The notes under the pieces were generated by a model that saw nothing but the letters and a program-made list of their open reading frames with translations, ran no database searches and was not told the DNA's origin. Below are positions 1 to 8,026 of a stretch of 42,012 nt of DNA, one piece after another (position 1 is the first letter of the stretch; the number at the start of each line of letters is the position of its first letter). The DNA is taken from assembly GCA_019308745.1 (NCBI GenBank), contig JAFDHO010000014.1, forward strand, positions 1 to 42,012, in the 5' to 3' direction. The stretch is from Deltaproteobacteria bacterium. GTDB lineage: Bacteria > Desulfobacterota > DSM-4660 > Desulfatiglandales > HGW-15. A program made the position numbers and the translations under genes.

Positions 1-385
1 GCTTAAGGTTTGGCCTCTTCGGAAGAACGTGGGCGTAACCTCTCTTCACCATAAGGGCATTGACCATGTGCCCGTTGTCAAGATAGACATAGGCAAGCAA
101 ACGCCCGTATCTATCCCTCTTCTCCCTGTCCAGTTCAATCCTGACGGTTGTGCCCCTCACGAGGGCTTCATTGAATTGCCTGGCCTCCTCTGCCATGAAT
201 TCACCCTGACCCCCTTCATGGTCTATTTCCGGGGCATCAATACCCGCATACCTGACCCTCTGACCCCTTTCAAGGAGGATCGTATCTCCATCGTACACAG
301 CCTTTACCCTGAAGGCGTCACCGCCCGTGACACCCGAAGGGATCAGGAGGCAACAGAACAAAAAGACAAGATTTTTCCGTTTCAT
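1..385 (-). CDS. Secreted staphylococcal-nuclease-like (SNase) protein, C-terminus beyond window
   Basis: Reading the minus strand from the ATG at 385 gives about 128 residues that run off the left edge. The first ~20 residues (MKRKNLVFLFCCLLIPSGV) are a basic start plus hydrophobic stretch, i.e. a signal peptide. The SNase fold follows: VYDGDTI (calcium-binding Asp and Thr), VRYAGIDAPE (catalytic Arg and acidic residues) and DRYGRLLAYVYLD, which holds the second catalytic Arg. Members of the family hydrolyse DNA and/or RNA phosphodiester bonds outside the cytoplasm. Only the last part of the domain is missing here. It stands alone, divergent from the small HTH gene at 579. No operon partner can be seen. 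Alternative: a small periplasmic nuclease-like protein without activity, but the key residues look intact. Confidence 0.88.
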   Translation of the reverse strand, partial: MKRKNLVFLFCCLLIPSGVTGGDAFRVKAVYDGDTILLERGQRVRYAGIDAPEIDHEGGQGEFMAEEARQFNEALVRGTTVRIELDREKRDRYGRLLAYVYLDNGHMVNALMVKRGYAHVLPKRPNLK

Positions 386-489
386 GACTTATAGTTATCC
401 TTAATTACTTAGAATAAAACTTGGAAAAAGACAATACAAATTAAATTTACAAAGATAAGGTACTTTTGTTTACTATTAACAGTTTGTTA

Positions 490-518
490 TTGACTTTATA
501 CGTTTTGGGTATTATAAA
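490..518 (+). promoter_or_regulatory. Sigma70-type promoter for the small HTH operon
   Basis: TTGACT at 490-495 and TATAAA at 513-518 are separated by exactly 17 bases and sit in an AT-rich stretch 60 bases before the HTH gene start at 579. A Shine-Dalgarno-like AGGAG lies at 569-572. The match to the sigma70 consensus is among the best in the window. Confidence 0.65.
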
Positions 519-578
519 TAATTGTTAGGCTCTTAAGGAAAAATAATTGATTTAGAAACATATATATAGGAGATTACC

Positions 579-749
579 ATGCCACAGATTATGACAACAA
601 AAGAATTGGCAAAGTACCTCAAATTACATGAAATAACCATCTGCAAATATGCTGCGGAGGGTAAGATACCGGCGATTAGGATCGGTCGGGTCTGGAGGTT
701 TGATAAAGAGGCCATTGACAAGTGGATAAGCGGCGGGCAGAAAAAATAG
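579..749 (+). CDS. Excisionase/MerR-type small DNA-binding protein (HTH_17)
   Basis: This 56-residue protein starts at ATG 579, about 7 bases after an AGGAG ribosome binding site. The sequence TTKELAKYLKLHEITICKYA is the helix-turn-helix, followed by the wing EGKIPAIRIGRVWRF and a final helix DKEAIDKWI. This is the standard arrangement of the excisionase-family/HTH_17 domain. Proteins of this kind bind DNA as excision factors or small transcription regulators. No integrase or transposase lies next to it, so an excision role is not supported by context. It is followed three bases later by another small gene, and the two probably share the promoter at 490-518. Confidence 0.82.
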   Translation: MPQIMTTKELAKYLKLHEITICKYAAEGKIPAIRIGRVWRFDKEAIDKWISGGQKK

Positions 750-752
750 GTT

Positions 753-968
753 ATGAACAAGAAGGATGAAAACCAAGAAGTTAAAATCGCGCTCCAGGAT
801 GACACCGGCGCCCTGTTGATGATAAACAAGAAAGAAAGGAGGCTTATTAGAGAAATACTCGCCGTCACCCTGAAGTCACCCCACTCCAGGCAGTGGATCG
901 TAAAGAAATTGGGCAGGGAGTACCTCGAAATCGGCAAAAACCTGCTCAGGTCAATGGGCGGCAATTGA
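753..968 (+). CDS. Small hypothetical protein, partner of the HTH gene
   Basis: A 71-residue, highly charged protein beginning at ATG 753, three bases after the stop of the HTH gene. It has a Lys/Glu-rich N-terminus, then a probable helical segment around KKERRLIREILAVTLKS, and ends SMGGN. There is no signal peptide, membrane segment or motif that I recognise. The tight spacing and shared strand suggest co-transcription and translational coupling, because no strong ribosome binding site of its own is visible. It is convergent with the NamZ gene, whose stop is at 998. Function unknown. Confidence 0.55.
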   Translation: MNKKDENQEVKIALQDDTGALLMINKKERRLIREILAVTLKSPHSRQWIVKKLGREYLEIGKNLLRSMGGN

Positions 969-997
969 AAGAAGGCCGTAAGGGCCGAGGCATAAGG

Positions 998-2170
998 TCA
1001 GTAGAGAAAATAGGAGGCGCGCCACTCCGAGTAATCCTTCAGGTCATCTTCCCATCTTTGCCTCAGGACACAGACAGGCGTTCCCTTTTCGATCTCGATT
1101 CGAATATCTGGATCGCCCAGTATCATGTCTATGGGCAGTTTCTCAAACTCATACTCGTAAGGGGGATCTTTCCATTGGAATTGTTCCCCGTGGGTTTCCA
1201 TGACCGCCCTGAGAACAGAGAGAGCGGTATAATAGGGATTGTAGGCCCCTGTGTCAAGCACGTGAATCATGAAGCCTGAACAGGGCTCCCCTGCCCACTT
1301 GTTGAACGTGGGGCGAAAGAAGACCTCTTGTAAAAAGCAGCCGGCCGTGGCCTTCGCCTCCAAGCCTCTCTTCACGGCCCTCGTATCAAGATAGGGGGCA
1401 CCGAATATCTCAAAGGGGCGGCATGTCCCCCTTCCTTCGGAGAGGTTCGTCCCTTCCCATATGACTTGACCGGGGTATACCTGAGCCGTGTCCCAAAGGG
1501 GCATGTTGGGAGAAGGCATGATCCACCTGAGGCCCGTATCCTCCCACAACATCCATCTCCGCCACCCCCTCATGGGGATGACCTCCAGATCACACCCGAT
1601 CTCCAATTCCCCGTTGAAGACGCTGGCCATTTCACCCATGGTCAAACCGTGGCGCATGGGAAGGGAGAAGGGGCCTACAAAGGAATAGAGTTCGGGCCTC
1701 AAGATATTTCCTTCCAGGATTTGGCCTCCCAGGGGGTTGGGGCGATCAAGGACGATCACCCTTTTGCCGGCCCTCGAAGCCGCCCTGAGACAATTGAGCA
1801 ACGTGGCTGCAAAGGTGTACACCCTTGTGCCAACGTCCTGAAGATCTACAATCAGTATATCAAGGAGGTCGAGCATCTCCCCAGTGGGCTCCCTGACGGA
1901 TGAATAGAGACTGAAGATCGGGATTTCGAGTCCAGGATCATGACCGTGCTCGGTCTCCAGCATGTTATCCTGCTCCCGGCCCTGGTGTCCGTGCTGAGGG
2001 CCAAAGAGGGCCTTGGGGTGCCCGGGGAGGACATCTGACAGGACATGCTTGGATGCTCGGAATCGGCTATCCACCGATGCCTGGTTGGAAAGCAAACCCA
2101 ACCTGTATCCTTTCAACTTCTTCCAGGCGCCCTCAGCGAGCGCTTCTATGCCAAGTGCGATATGGGCCAC
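998..2170 (-). CDS. NamZ-like exo-beta-N-acetylmuramidase (DUF1343)
   Basis: 390 residues, a full-length DUF1343 protein. Visible hallmarks are GLLSNQASVD near the N-terminus, ALFGPQHGHQG, VDLQDVGTRVYTF, LDRPNPLGG, PSPNMPLWDTA, and EGTNLSEGRGTCRPFE around the middle. Characterised members release terminal N-acetylmuramic acid from peptidoglycan fragments. The start is a GTG at 2170 preceded by AGGAGG at a spacing of six. An ATG just upstream lies in another frame, and an in-frame stop bounds the N-terminus further up. With this start there is no signal peptide, so the protein should be cytoplasmic. That differs from the secreted NamZ proteins I know and suggests work on imported muropeptides (inference). 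No recycling genes lie beside it. Confidence 0.87.
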   Translation of the reverse strand: MAHIALGIEALAEGAWKKLKGYRLGLLSNQASVDSRFRASKHVLSDVLPGHPKALFGPQHGHQGREQDNMLETEHGHDPGLEIPIFSLYSSVREPTGEMLDLLDILIVDLQDVGTRVYTFAATLLNCLRAASRAGKRVIVLDRPNPLGGQILEGNILRPELYSFVGPFSLPMRHGLTMGEMASVFNGELEIGCDLEVIPMRGWRRWMLWEDTGLRWIMPSPNMPLWDTAQVYPGQVIWEGTNLSEGRGTCRPFEIFGAPYLDTRAVKRGLEAKATAGCFLQEVFFRPTFNKWAGEPCSGFMIHVLDTGAYNPYYTALSVLRAVMETHGEQFQWKDPPYEYEFEKLPIDMILGDPDIRIEIEKGTPVCVLRQRWEDDLKDYSEWRASYFLY

Positions 2171-2211
2171 CCCATGCCTCCTATTCTCAACTTCATGTCG
2201 AAGTCATAGAT

Positions 2212-2297
2212 GTCCGGTTGGGATTTTGCAAATAGAGACTTTGATTGCCAAAAGCTCGATCAACAACACGTAAAGGTGTCCCCTGGGAGGTCTTTTT
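2212..2297 (+). repeat. Dispersed repeat copy A (forward)
   Basis: It begins GTCCGGTTGGGATTTTGCAA and ends TGTCCCCTGGGAGGTCTTTT. The identity to copy B continues about 12 bases past this core (to about 2309), giving one uninterrupted match of roughly 34 bases. Copies A and B face each other in the 2171-2756 intergenic region (586 bases), which holds nothing else that I can call a gene. The middle of copy A (about 2239-2276) does not match the other copies. Confidence 0.75.
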
Positions 2298-2463
2298 CAA
2301 AGGCTCAATACTCGCTCTGACCCTTTTTCACGCCCCCATAAGCCTCATAGTCATCGCCTCACAGGCACAAAAGACCGAGGCTCCGGTGAAGATGATCTCC
2401 TGGGGCTACCGACGACTTCTATTAGGTGTTTGGTGTCGGTGTTCGTGTCTGGGAGGAATTTGG

Positions 2464-2540
2464 ATTGAGCCTTTGAAAAAGACCTCCCAGGGGACACAAC
2501 CGACTGCACCAGGAACTATTTTGCAAAATCCTAACCGGAC
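2464..2540 (-). repeat. Dispersed repeat copy B (inverted)
   Basis: Read on the minus strand it gives GTCCGGTTAGGATTTTGCAA, then an AGTCGGTT segment, then TGTCCCCTGGGAGGTCTTTT. It is the inverse of copy A, and its centre matches copy C (TCCTGG...AGTCGGTTG). Copies A and B are separated by about 150 bases without a recognisable product. Confidence 0.75.
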
Positions 2541-2756
2541 GTTACTGTGTCGAACTCATGAGCTCGTTCTTCCTGCTCCTGAACAAGGACCAGGTAGAGG
2601 GGGAATTGCCGGAGATGAGTACAAAATTGTAATAGACAACTATATCCTATCATGTTAGCATTCCAAATCTCAATAGGGTCTCTGCCAGCATGACCCGTTG
2701 TCTCTTGTAACACATCGGCGACCAGGCCAGATACAAGCTCTCAGGAGGTATCGTTC

Positions 2757-4658
2757 ATGCTTTTGAGTCTGATGCGAAAACATGCCAAGTCCTGGATTAT
2801 CAAGTTCCTGATAGGCATCATCGCAGTGGTCTTCATCTTCTATTTTGGGTATTCCTTCAGGGCCCGGGAGGGGATAAAAGTCGCCAACGTCAATGGAGAG
2901 GTCATCGGGGGCCTGGAATACGATAAGACTTACAGAAACCTCCTTCAGGCCCTACAAAGGGATTATGGCGAGGTATGGAGTGATAACCTGATAAAGGCCT
3001 TCAACCTGAAAAGAAGGGCCCTCGACAAGCTCATTGATGAAAAACTGATCAGCCAGGAAGCCAAGAGGATAGGTCTGGATGTCACGGAAAAGGAGATCCA
3101 GGAGAGGATCCTCTCCTATCCGGCTTTTCAGTTCCAGGGAAGGTTTGACGAATCAAGGTACCGCCTCCTCCTCCAGCAGAACAGGATGGAGCCCGAGGAC
3201 TTCGAGGCGGAAATCTCCCGCCAGTTACTCCGGGAGAAGATAAGCCAATTCTTGACAAGCTTCACCCTGGTAACTGAGAAAGAAATTCTGGATTACTACA
3301 CCTATTCAAATGAAATGGTAAAGGTGAATCTGCTCCAGTTCAAGCCGGAGGATTACAAGGGTGCCGTCGAGATACAACCCGAGGAGATGAAGAAGTACTT
3401 TGGCGAAAACCGGGAGGACTATCGCATCCCGGAGAAGATACGAATCACTTACATTCCAATAGACCCCTCTGCCTTCAAAGAACAGGTCAAGATTACGGAA
3501 CAGCAAATAAGGGACTACTACGAAGAGAACATAGAGAGGTTCAAGGAAGAAAAGCAGGTGAAAGCAAGACACATCCTGTTCAGGCTCTCACCCGATGCCA
3601 TGGAGGAAAAGGAAAGGGAGGTCAAGGGAAGGGCCAGAGCAGTCCTGGAGAAGGCAAAGGCGGGAGAGGACTTCGCCAGCCTCGCCAAGGAATATTCCGA
3701 GGGGCCCACAAAAGACAAGGGCGGAGACCTTGGCTACTTCTCAAAGGGACAAATGGTAAAGGCCTTTGATGAGGCGGTCTTCAAACTGAAGAAGGGCGAA
3801 ATAAGCGATCTTGTAAAGACGAGCTTCGGGTATCATATCATCAAGGTGGAAGACATCAAAGAGGCCAGGACAAAGGGTCTTGATGAAGTAAAAAAACAGA
3901 TCAGGGATGAACTGACGAACATAACCTCCATGGACCTTGCCCATGAGAAGGCCCTGTCCCTCGTTGATCAGATGCCTTATGATGTGGACCTCGAGGAATA
4001 CGCAAGGGAAAATGATGTAAGTGTGAAGCAAAGCGACTATTTCGCCCTGAACGAACCCATACCCGACATAGGGGATGATCAAAGGCTCAAGGAGACCCTC
4101 TTTGCCTTCCAAAAGGGTGACGTCACCGAGGTTGTTGAATCGGGAGGTACGTTCTACATTATCCAGGTATCGGATAAGAAACCCTCCTATCTCCCCCAAC
4201 TGGAAGAAGTGGAAGAAAAGATAAAGGAGGATTTCCGCCTTCACCTGGCCAGGTTAGAGGCCAAGAAAAGGGCGGAAGAATACCTGGAGAGACTCAAGGC
4301 AGGCCAAGACTGGGAGTCCCTGTTGAAGGAGAACAACTTGAAACCCAAAGACACGGGTTTTGTTACGAGGAGGGTGGTTGTCCCGGAAGTTGGGTACGAT
4401 CCGAAGTTTGTCGAAGTCATCTTCGGCCTCGACGAGAACAGACGCTACCCCGAAGACGTATTTGAAAGCCCGAGAGGGATCTTTGTCATCAGATGGGAGG
4501 GGAAGAAGGGCATAGACAAAGACAAGTATGAAGAGGAAAAAGAGACATACAGGCAGACTCTGATACAAGGAAAACAGCAGGAGGTCTTCCAGGACTGGCT
4601 GGCCAACCTCAGGGAAAGGGCCGAAATAGAGGTCCTGGTTCCGATGGATCAAGGTTAG
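2757..4658 (+). CDS. ppiD: PpiD/SurA-like membrane-anchored periplasmic peptidyl-prolyl isomerase
   Basis: 633 residues. A start-proximal membrane anchor (about residues 13-33, IIKFLIGIIAVVFIFYFGYS) is followed by a SurA_N-type chaperone segment with LIDEKLISQEAKRIGL and a parvulin rotamase domain at about residues 265-370 (VKARHILFRL ... GGDLGYFSKGQMVKAFDEA ... FGYHIIKVEDI). A second, degenerate parvulin-like region probably follows, and the C-terminus is helical. The length matches PpiD (about 620). PpiD acts at the periplasmic face of the inner membrane on proteins emerging from SecYEG. AGGAGGT at 2743-2749 fixes the ATG at 2757. The minus-strand gene pair ending at 4682 converges on it. 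Confidence in the family is high. A function exactly equal to E. coli PpiD is inference. Confidence 0.92.
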   Translation: MLLSLMRKHAKSWIIKFLIGIIAVVFIFYFGYSFRAREGIKVANVNGEVIGGLEYDKTYRNLLQALQRDYGEVWSDNLIKAFNLKRRALDKLIDEKLISQEAKRIGLDVTEKEIQERILSYPAFQFQGRFDESRYRLLLQQNRMEPEDFEAEISRQLLREKISQFLTSFTLVTEKEILDYYTYSNEMVKVNLLQFKPEDYKGAVEIQPEEMKKYFGENREDYRIPEKIRITYIPIDPSAFKEQVKITEQQIRDYYEENIERFKEEKQVKARHILFRLSPDAMEEKEREVKGRARAVLEKAKAGEDFASLAKEYSEGPTKDKGGDLGYFSKGQMVKAFDEAVFKLKKGEISDLVKTSFGYHIIKVEDIKEARTKGLDEVKKQIRDELTNITSMDLAHEKALSLVDQMPYDVDLEEYARENDVSVKQSDYFALNEPIPDIGDDQRLKETLFAFQKGDVTEVVESGGTFYIIQVSDKKPSYLPQLEEVEEKIKEDFRLHLARLEAKKRAEEYLERLKAGQDWESLLKENNLKPKDTGFVTRRVVVPEVGYDPKFVEVIFGLDENRRYPEDVFESPRGIFVIRWEGKKGIDKDKYEEEKETYRQTLIQGKQQEVFQDWLANLRERAEIEVLVPMDQG

Positions 4659-4681
4659 CTCATCCCCGGGACAGGCATGCC

Positions 4682-5155
4682 CTAGGCATCCTTGATCCGG
4701 ATCTCGTGTTTTTTGCCCTTAAAGGGCAGAAAGAAGGCGCCTTCCTGCTCTTCAATGAACTCACAGATCTGGTAATAGGCCGGCCGGCTGAAACGGGCGG
4801 GGAACCTCCCCTTCTTGACCCTGCAATAGAGAACGTTGTCTTTCCCCACCCTGAGAGACTCCGGGGCAAGCTCTTCCATGGTCCCATCGTTCAAGTATAT
4901 GACGTAGCGGGGCTGCCTCCATCCTTCCTCCACCACGCGGGCTGTTCTCTGCACCACAAATGGGGTGTCTTCCACATCAACGTAGCAGCGTTGCCCTTTC
5001 CAGTTGATGATGATCCTGCCCCTTGAGTTAAGTTCCATGTGCCGGTAGAAGTGGAGGACGATTTCCCTGCGTATTATCTCGGCCCCTTCGTAGTACCACC
5101 GACCATCCTTGTCAATGTAGATCATGCAGGGGGGAATCCCCTCATCCCTTACCAT
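4682..5155 (-). CDS. DUF1285-like domain protein
   Basis: 157 residues. The first third (MIYIDKDGRWYYEGAEIIRR) and middle (VDVEDTPFVV) match the pattern of DUF1285 proteins, where a tryptophan/tyrosine strand pair and a V-x-DTPFVV motif recur. The second half is a different strand-rich region ending KKHEIRIKDA. It has no signal peptide or membrane segment and no catalytic motif. Its start overlaps the last 14 bases of the upstream gene at 5142-5477, so the two are probably translated together. Members are common in Proteobacteria, but I know of no established function. Confidence 0.75.
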   Translation of the reverse strand: MVRDEGIPPCMIYIDKDGRWYYEGAEIIRREIVLHFYRHMELNSRGRIIINWKGQRCYVDVEDTPFVVQRTARVVEEGWRQPRYVIYLNDGTMEELAPESLRVGKDNVLYCRVKKGRFPARFSRPAYYQICEFIEEQEGAFFLPFKGKKHEIRIKDA

Positions 5156-5477
5156 CCTGTCTCCTCCGTGGCCTCCCGCGTCTCTTACGTGACCCCGATT
5201 TCATCATCCTCGCCGCGGGCGGCTTAATCCCCCTCTCCTCAAGCCAGGCCCCTGCTTCGCCGTGTATGTCTTTCAAAGCAGAGCGATGGAGTATGGCCTT
5301 GTACATCTCGATCTCTGCCAGCTCATCGCTGAGACCGAGGCAATGGGACAATCTCCCGGCCTGTGCGGGGTGACGGGCTATATGGGCCTTGAAGGCCTTG
5401 ACGTCCCTGAGCCTGAGGATATGGTTAAGCCCCCTGTGGAAGTTCGCATATCCTCGTTCTAGTTCCCGTTCGTCCAT
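5142..5477 (-). CDS. Hypothetical basic protein
   Basis: 111 residues. A helical N-terminal part contains conserved-looking LRDVKAFKAHIARHPAQAGRL and LSDELAEIEMYKAILH, and the strongly basic tail is KSGSRKRRGRPRRRQDGKG. The tail could bind nucleic acid, but it could also be a by-product of the overlap with the downstream gene. The 14-base overlap with the DUF1285-like gene and the shared strand support a two-gene operon. I do not recognise the family. Confidence 0.6.
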   Translation of the reverse strand: MDERELERGYANFHRGLNHILRLRDVKAFKAHIARHPAQAGRLSHCLGLSDELAEIEMYKAILHRSALKDIHGEAGAWLEERGIKPPAARMMKSGSRKRRGRPRRRQDGKG

Positions 5478-5593
5478 TTCCCTGTTTCAGTCCGGAGTAT
5501 CGGGATTACCGTGAGCCCCTCCTCCATTACCCTACCGGGGCCATGGGGATTAGTACCCTATTGTGAGAGAATCTTCAAGGTCTTTCCAGTGAT

Positions 5594-5662
5594 GTCCGGT
5601 AAGGTTTTTGCAAAAGAGTTAACTCCTGGAGGAGTCGGTTGAGCCCCCTGGGAGGTCTTTTT
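5594..5662 (+). repeat. Dispersed repeat copy C (forward)
   Basis: It starts GTCCGGTAAGGTTTTTGCAA, continues CTCCTGGAGGAGTCGGTTGAG, and ends CCCCTGGGAGGTCTTTTT. It matches copies A and B at both ends, and copy B in the middle. It lies in the 5478-5848 intergenic region (371 bases), which otherwise holds only the predicted promoter at 5758-5786. This shows that the element is dispersed and not just an A/B hairpin. Confidence 0.72.
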
Positions 5663-5757
5663 ATGGTCAGGGAGAAAACATCCATGGGGAGGGCATCATC
5701 AGGGTGCTTTCTCGAGGCAAGCAGGGCCTGCCGAATGCCGGGCTTACCAATTGCCGC

Positions 5758-5786
5758 TTGACAGTGGTAGGGTGTTCTTCTAAAAA
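5758..5786 (+). promoter_or_regulatory. Possible sigma70 promoter for the aldolase operon
   Basis: TTGACA at 5758-5763 is followed after 17 bases by TAAAAA (5781-5786), a weak -10. It lies about 60 bases before the LsrF-like gene start at 5849. The -35 is perfect and the -10 matches four of six positions. Confidence 0.42.
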
Positions 5787-5848
5787 GGAACGTGCGGATG
5801 GCAGAAGACATGAAATAACCCTTGGGTGCACTAAAGGAGGTTAGGACA

Positions 5849-6739
5849 ATGGCTGATGCGGAGAAAATCTTGGAAGCCAGGGGCCTTTCGGAGATGCCGC
5901 CTGAGAGCGCCTCCAGAGGGGCAAAGAATATAAAGGGGGCCGAAAACATGGGATGGGGCATGAGGAATCGGCTGTCCAGGCTGATAGGTCCGGATGGCCG
6001 TTGCCAGTTCCTCCCCATCGATCACGGGTACTTCCAAGGCCCCACAAGGTGCTTGGAGAGGCCAGGGGAGACGATCAAGGAACTCCTCCCTTACGCAGAC
6101 GGGTTGTTCGTCACGAGGGGGGTGCTCCGGTCGGCCGTAGATCCTGATACGGATACCCCCATCATACTCAGGGTATCAGGCGGGACAAGTGTGGTGGGAA
6201 AGGATCTTTCAAATGAGGTGCTGACCACTTCTATTGAGGAGATCATACGCTTGAATGCCGCGGCCGTAGGGGTTTCTGTTTTCGTGGGGAGCGATTACGA
6301 AAAGGAAACCCTTGAAAACCTGGCCCTTCTTGTGAACGAGTGTGAAGACTACGGCATCCCTGTTATGGCGGTTACAGCCGTGGGTAAGGAACTGGAAAAG
6401 AGAACGGCGCGTTACCTTGCCCTGGCGAGCCGCATCGCGGCTGAACTCGGTGCAAAGATAGTGAAGACCTACTATGCCCCCGAGGACTTTGATAAGGTGA
6501 CCAATGGCTGTCCGGTGCCCGTAGTCATAGCCGGAGGGCCGAAGTGTGAGACTGAGCTTGAGGTGTTCGAGTTCGTCCATGACGGCATGCAAAGGGGAGC
6601 GATCGGAGTCAACCTTGGCCGCAATGTATGGCAGAATCCTCATCCCCTGGCAATGATGAGGGCGCTTAACGCGATAATTCATGATAAGGCCACCCCAAGG
6701 CAGGCACGGGAGGTCTATGAGGGCCTAAAACAGGAGTAG
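5849..6739 (+). CDS. LsrF/DhnA-type class I aldolase-thiolase family protein
   Basis: 296 residues from ATG 5849, chosen because AAAGGAGG ends eight bases upstream. A TTG at 5822 in the same frame has no such site. It matches LsrF along its whole length: WGMRNRLSRL, PIDHGYFQGP, TRGVLRS, VIAGGPK and NLGRNVWQNPHPLAMM, with the Schiff-base lysine at about K206 in VKTYY. LsrF transfers an acetyl group from the phosphorylated AI-2 derivative to CoA. Related DhnA-family enzymes are fructose-bisphosphate aldolases or make aminoshikimate precursors. No lsrACDBK genes are present. The neighbours are a zinc dehydrogenase and a class II aldolase, so a sugar-phosphate or sugar-acid route is more likely than quorum-signal turnover (inference). 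Confidence 0.85.
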   Translation: MADAEKILEARGLSEMPPESASRGAKNIKGAENMGWGMRNRLSRLIGPDGRCQFLPIDHGYFQGPTRCLERPGETIKELLPYADGLFVTRGVLRSAVDPDTDTPIILRVSGGTSVVGKDLSNEVLTTSIEEIIRLNAAAVGVSVFVGSDYEKETLENLALLVNECEDYGIPVMAVTAVGKELEKRTARYLALASRIAAELGAKIVKTYYAPEDFDKVTNGCPVPVVIAGGPKCETELEVFEFVHDGMQRGAIGVNLGRNVWQNPHPLAMMRALNAIIHDKATPRQAREVYEGLKQE

Positions 6740-6919
6740 GCCAAAGGCCGGTAGGTTCCATCCAGGGGGCCTGCAAGGAGGACGAGGCACGCCCCGAAAC
6801 GGAGTGCAGGTCGGGGACGCAGACACTGCCTCCCCAGGGAAGGAAATCAAGGCAGCGCGGGTCGGAAGAGTAAGTTCTGGGTGAAGGGCCGACAGGATCC
6901 TGAGAGAAAAGGGAGAAAG

Positions 6920-7969
6920 ATGGGCCGTGACAAGATGATGAGAGTCGCCATGTATTACAGTAATCGTGATGTGCGCCTCGAAGAGATGAAGGTCCCTAAC
7001 ATTGGCCCGGGTGAAATACTGATGAAGGTTGTGGCCAGCGGTATTTGCGGCAGCGACGTGATGGAATGGTACAGGCGGGATAAGGTGCCCCTGGTGCTGG
7101 GCCACGAGGTATCCGGGGAAGTGGTTTCTGCGGGCGATGGGGTAAAGGAGTTCAAGGCAGGGGACCGGGTGGCAGCAACCCATCACGTGCCGTGCAACAC
7201 CTGCCACTATTGCCTCAGGGGCCACCACACGGTATGCGATACCCTTTTGAGGGGTACCCATTTTGAACCAGGGGGCTTTGCAGAATATCTCAGGGTGCCG
7301 GCCATCAACGTAGACAGGGGAGTATTCGCCTTCTCAGGCAAGGTGAGCTTCGAGGAGGCCTCCTTCATGGAGCCTTTGGCCTGCGTCCTTAGGGGCCAGA
7401 GAAACGCAGGATTGAGACCGGGCGATTCTGTCCTGGTCCTGGGCAGCGGCATATCCGGACTGCTTCATATCGCCCTGGCAAGGAGCTTAGGGGCGGGGTT
7501 CGTCGCGGCGGCTGACACCATTCCCTTCCGCCTGAAGAAGGCAGGGGAGATGGGAGCCCATGCAACCTTCGAGGCCAATGAAGATATGATCGACAGGCTC
7601 CGGGAAACCAACGGAGGGAGGCTTGCGGACCTCGTCATAATATGTTTTGATGGATTTATCCCCCTGGCCTTGAAGGCGGTTGAAAGGGGTGGAACCGTGC
7701 TGTTCTTTGCGGGCGCGGGTGAGGGCGCACGGATACCTTCCACCATAAATGAACTTTTCTGGAGGACCGAGATATCCCTCGCGAGCACCTATGGTGGGGG
7801 TCCGGCGGATTGCAGGACCGCCCTGAGCCTCATAGAGGCAGGGACCATCCCGGTCAGAAGGCTCATCACCCACAGGCTGGGTTTGGCCGAAGCAGGCTTG
7901 GGTTTCAAGGCGGTTGCATCACCTCTGGAACATGACTGCATCAAGGTCATTGTGGAACCTCACAAATAG
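6920..7969 (+). CDS. Zinc-dependent medium-chain alcohol/polyol dehydrogenase
   Basis: 349 residues from ATG 6920, preceded by a GGGAGAAAG ribosome site. The catalytic zinc ligands are visible as C43 (GICGSD), H62-E63 (GHEV) and E151 (MEPLACV). The structural zinc lobe is C92-C95-C98-C106 in CNTCHYCLRGHHTVC. The NAD(P) fold shows GSGISG at 175-180. This is the sorbitol/threonine dehydrogenase type of the MDR superfamily, oxidising a secondary alcohol. The substrate is unknown. Placement between two aldolases suggests that it produces or consumes a keto-sugar in the same pathway. A gap of 180 bases separates it from the upstream gene. Confidence 0.88.
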   Translation: MGRDKMMRVAMYYSNRDVRLEEMKVPNIGPGEILMKVVASGICGSDVMEWYRRDKVPLVLGHEVSGEVVSAGDGVKEFKAGDRVAATHHVPCNTCHYCLRGHHTVCDTLLRGTHFEPGGFAEYLRVPAINVDRGVFAFSGKVSFEEASFMEPLACVLRGQRNAGLRPGDSVLVLGSGISGLLHIALARSLGAGFVAAADTIPFRLKKAGEMGAHATFEANEDMIDRLRETNGGRLADLVIICFDGFIPLALKAVERGGTVLFFAGAGEGARIPSTINELFWRTEISLASTYGGGPADCRTALSLIEAGTIPVRRLITHRLGLAEAGLGFKAVASPLEHDCIKVIVEPHK

Positions 7970-8026
7970 GCTCCTGCCGGGGGAGTTTGGAAATAGGATG
8001 GCTCTAAGGGAAAGGGTAAGCTGAAG

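Noticed and set aside
893..1279. 128-residue plus frame overlapping the small partner gene and the NamZ end
   Set aside because: It runs into the antisense of NamZ and shows no motif.
2311..2463. Gene remnant between repeat copies A and B, for example an eroded enoyl-CoA hydratase-like stretch on the minus strand
   Set aside because: Only about 23 residues with weak resemblance; not distinguishable from chance.
5575..6018. 147-residue minus frame over the LsrF-like start
   Set aside because: The LsrF-like frame has full-length family similarity and a ribosome site; the minus frame has neither.
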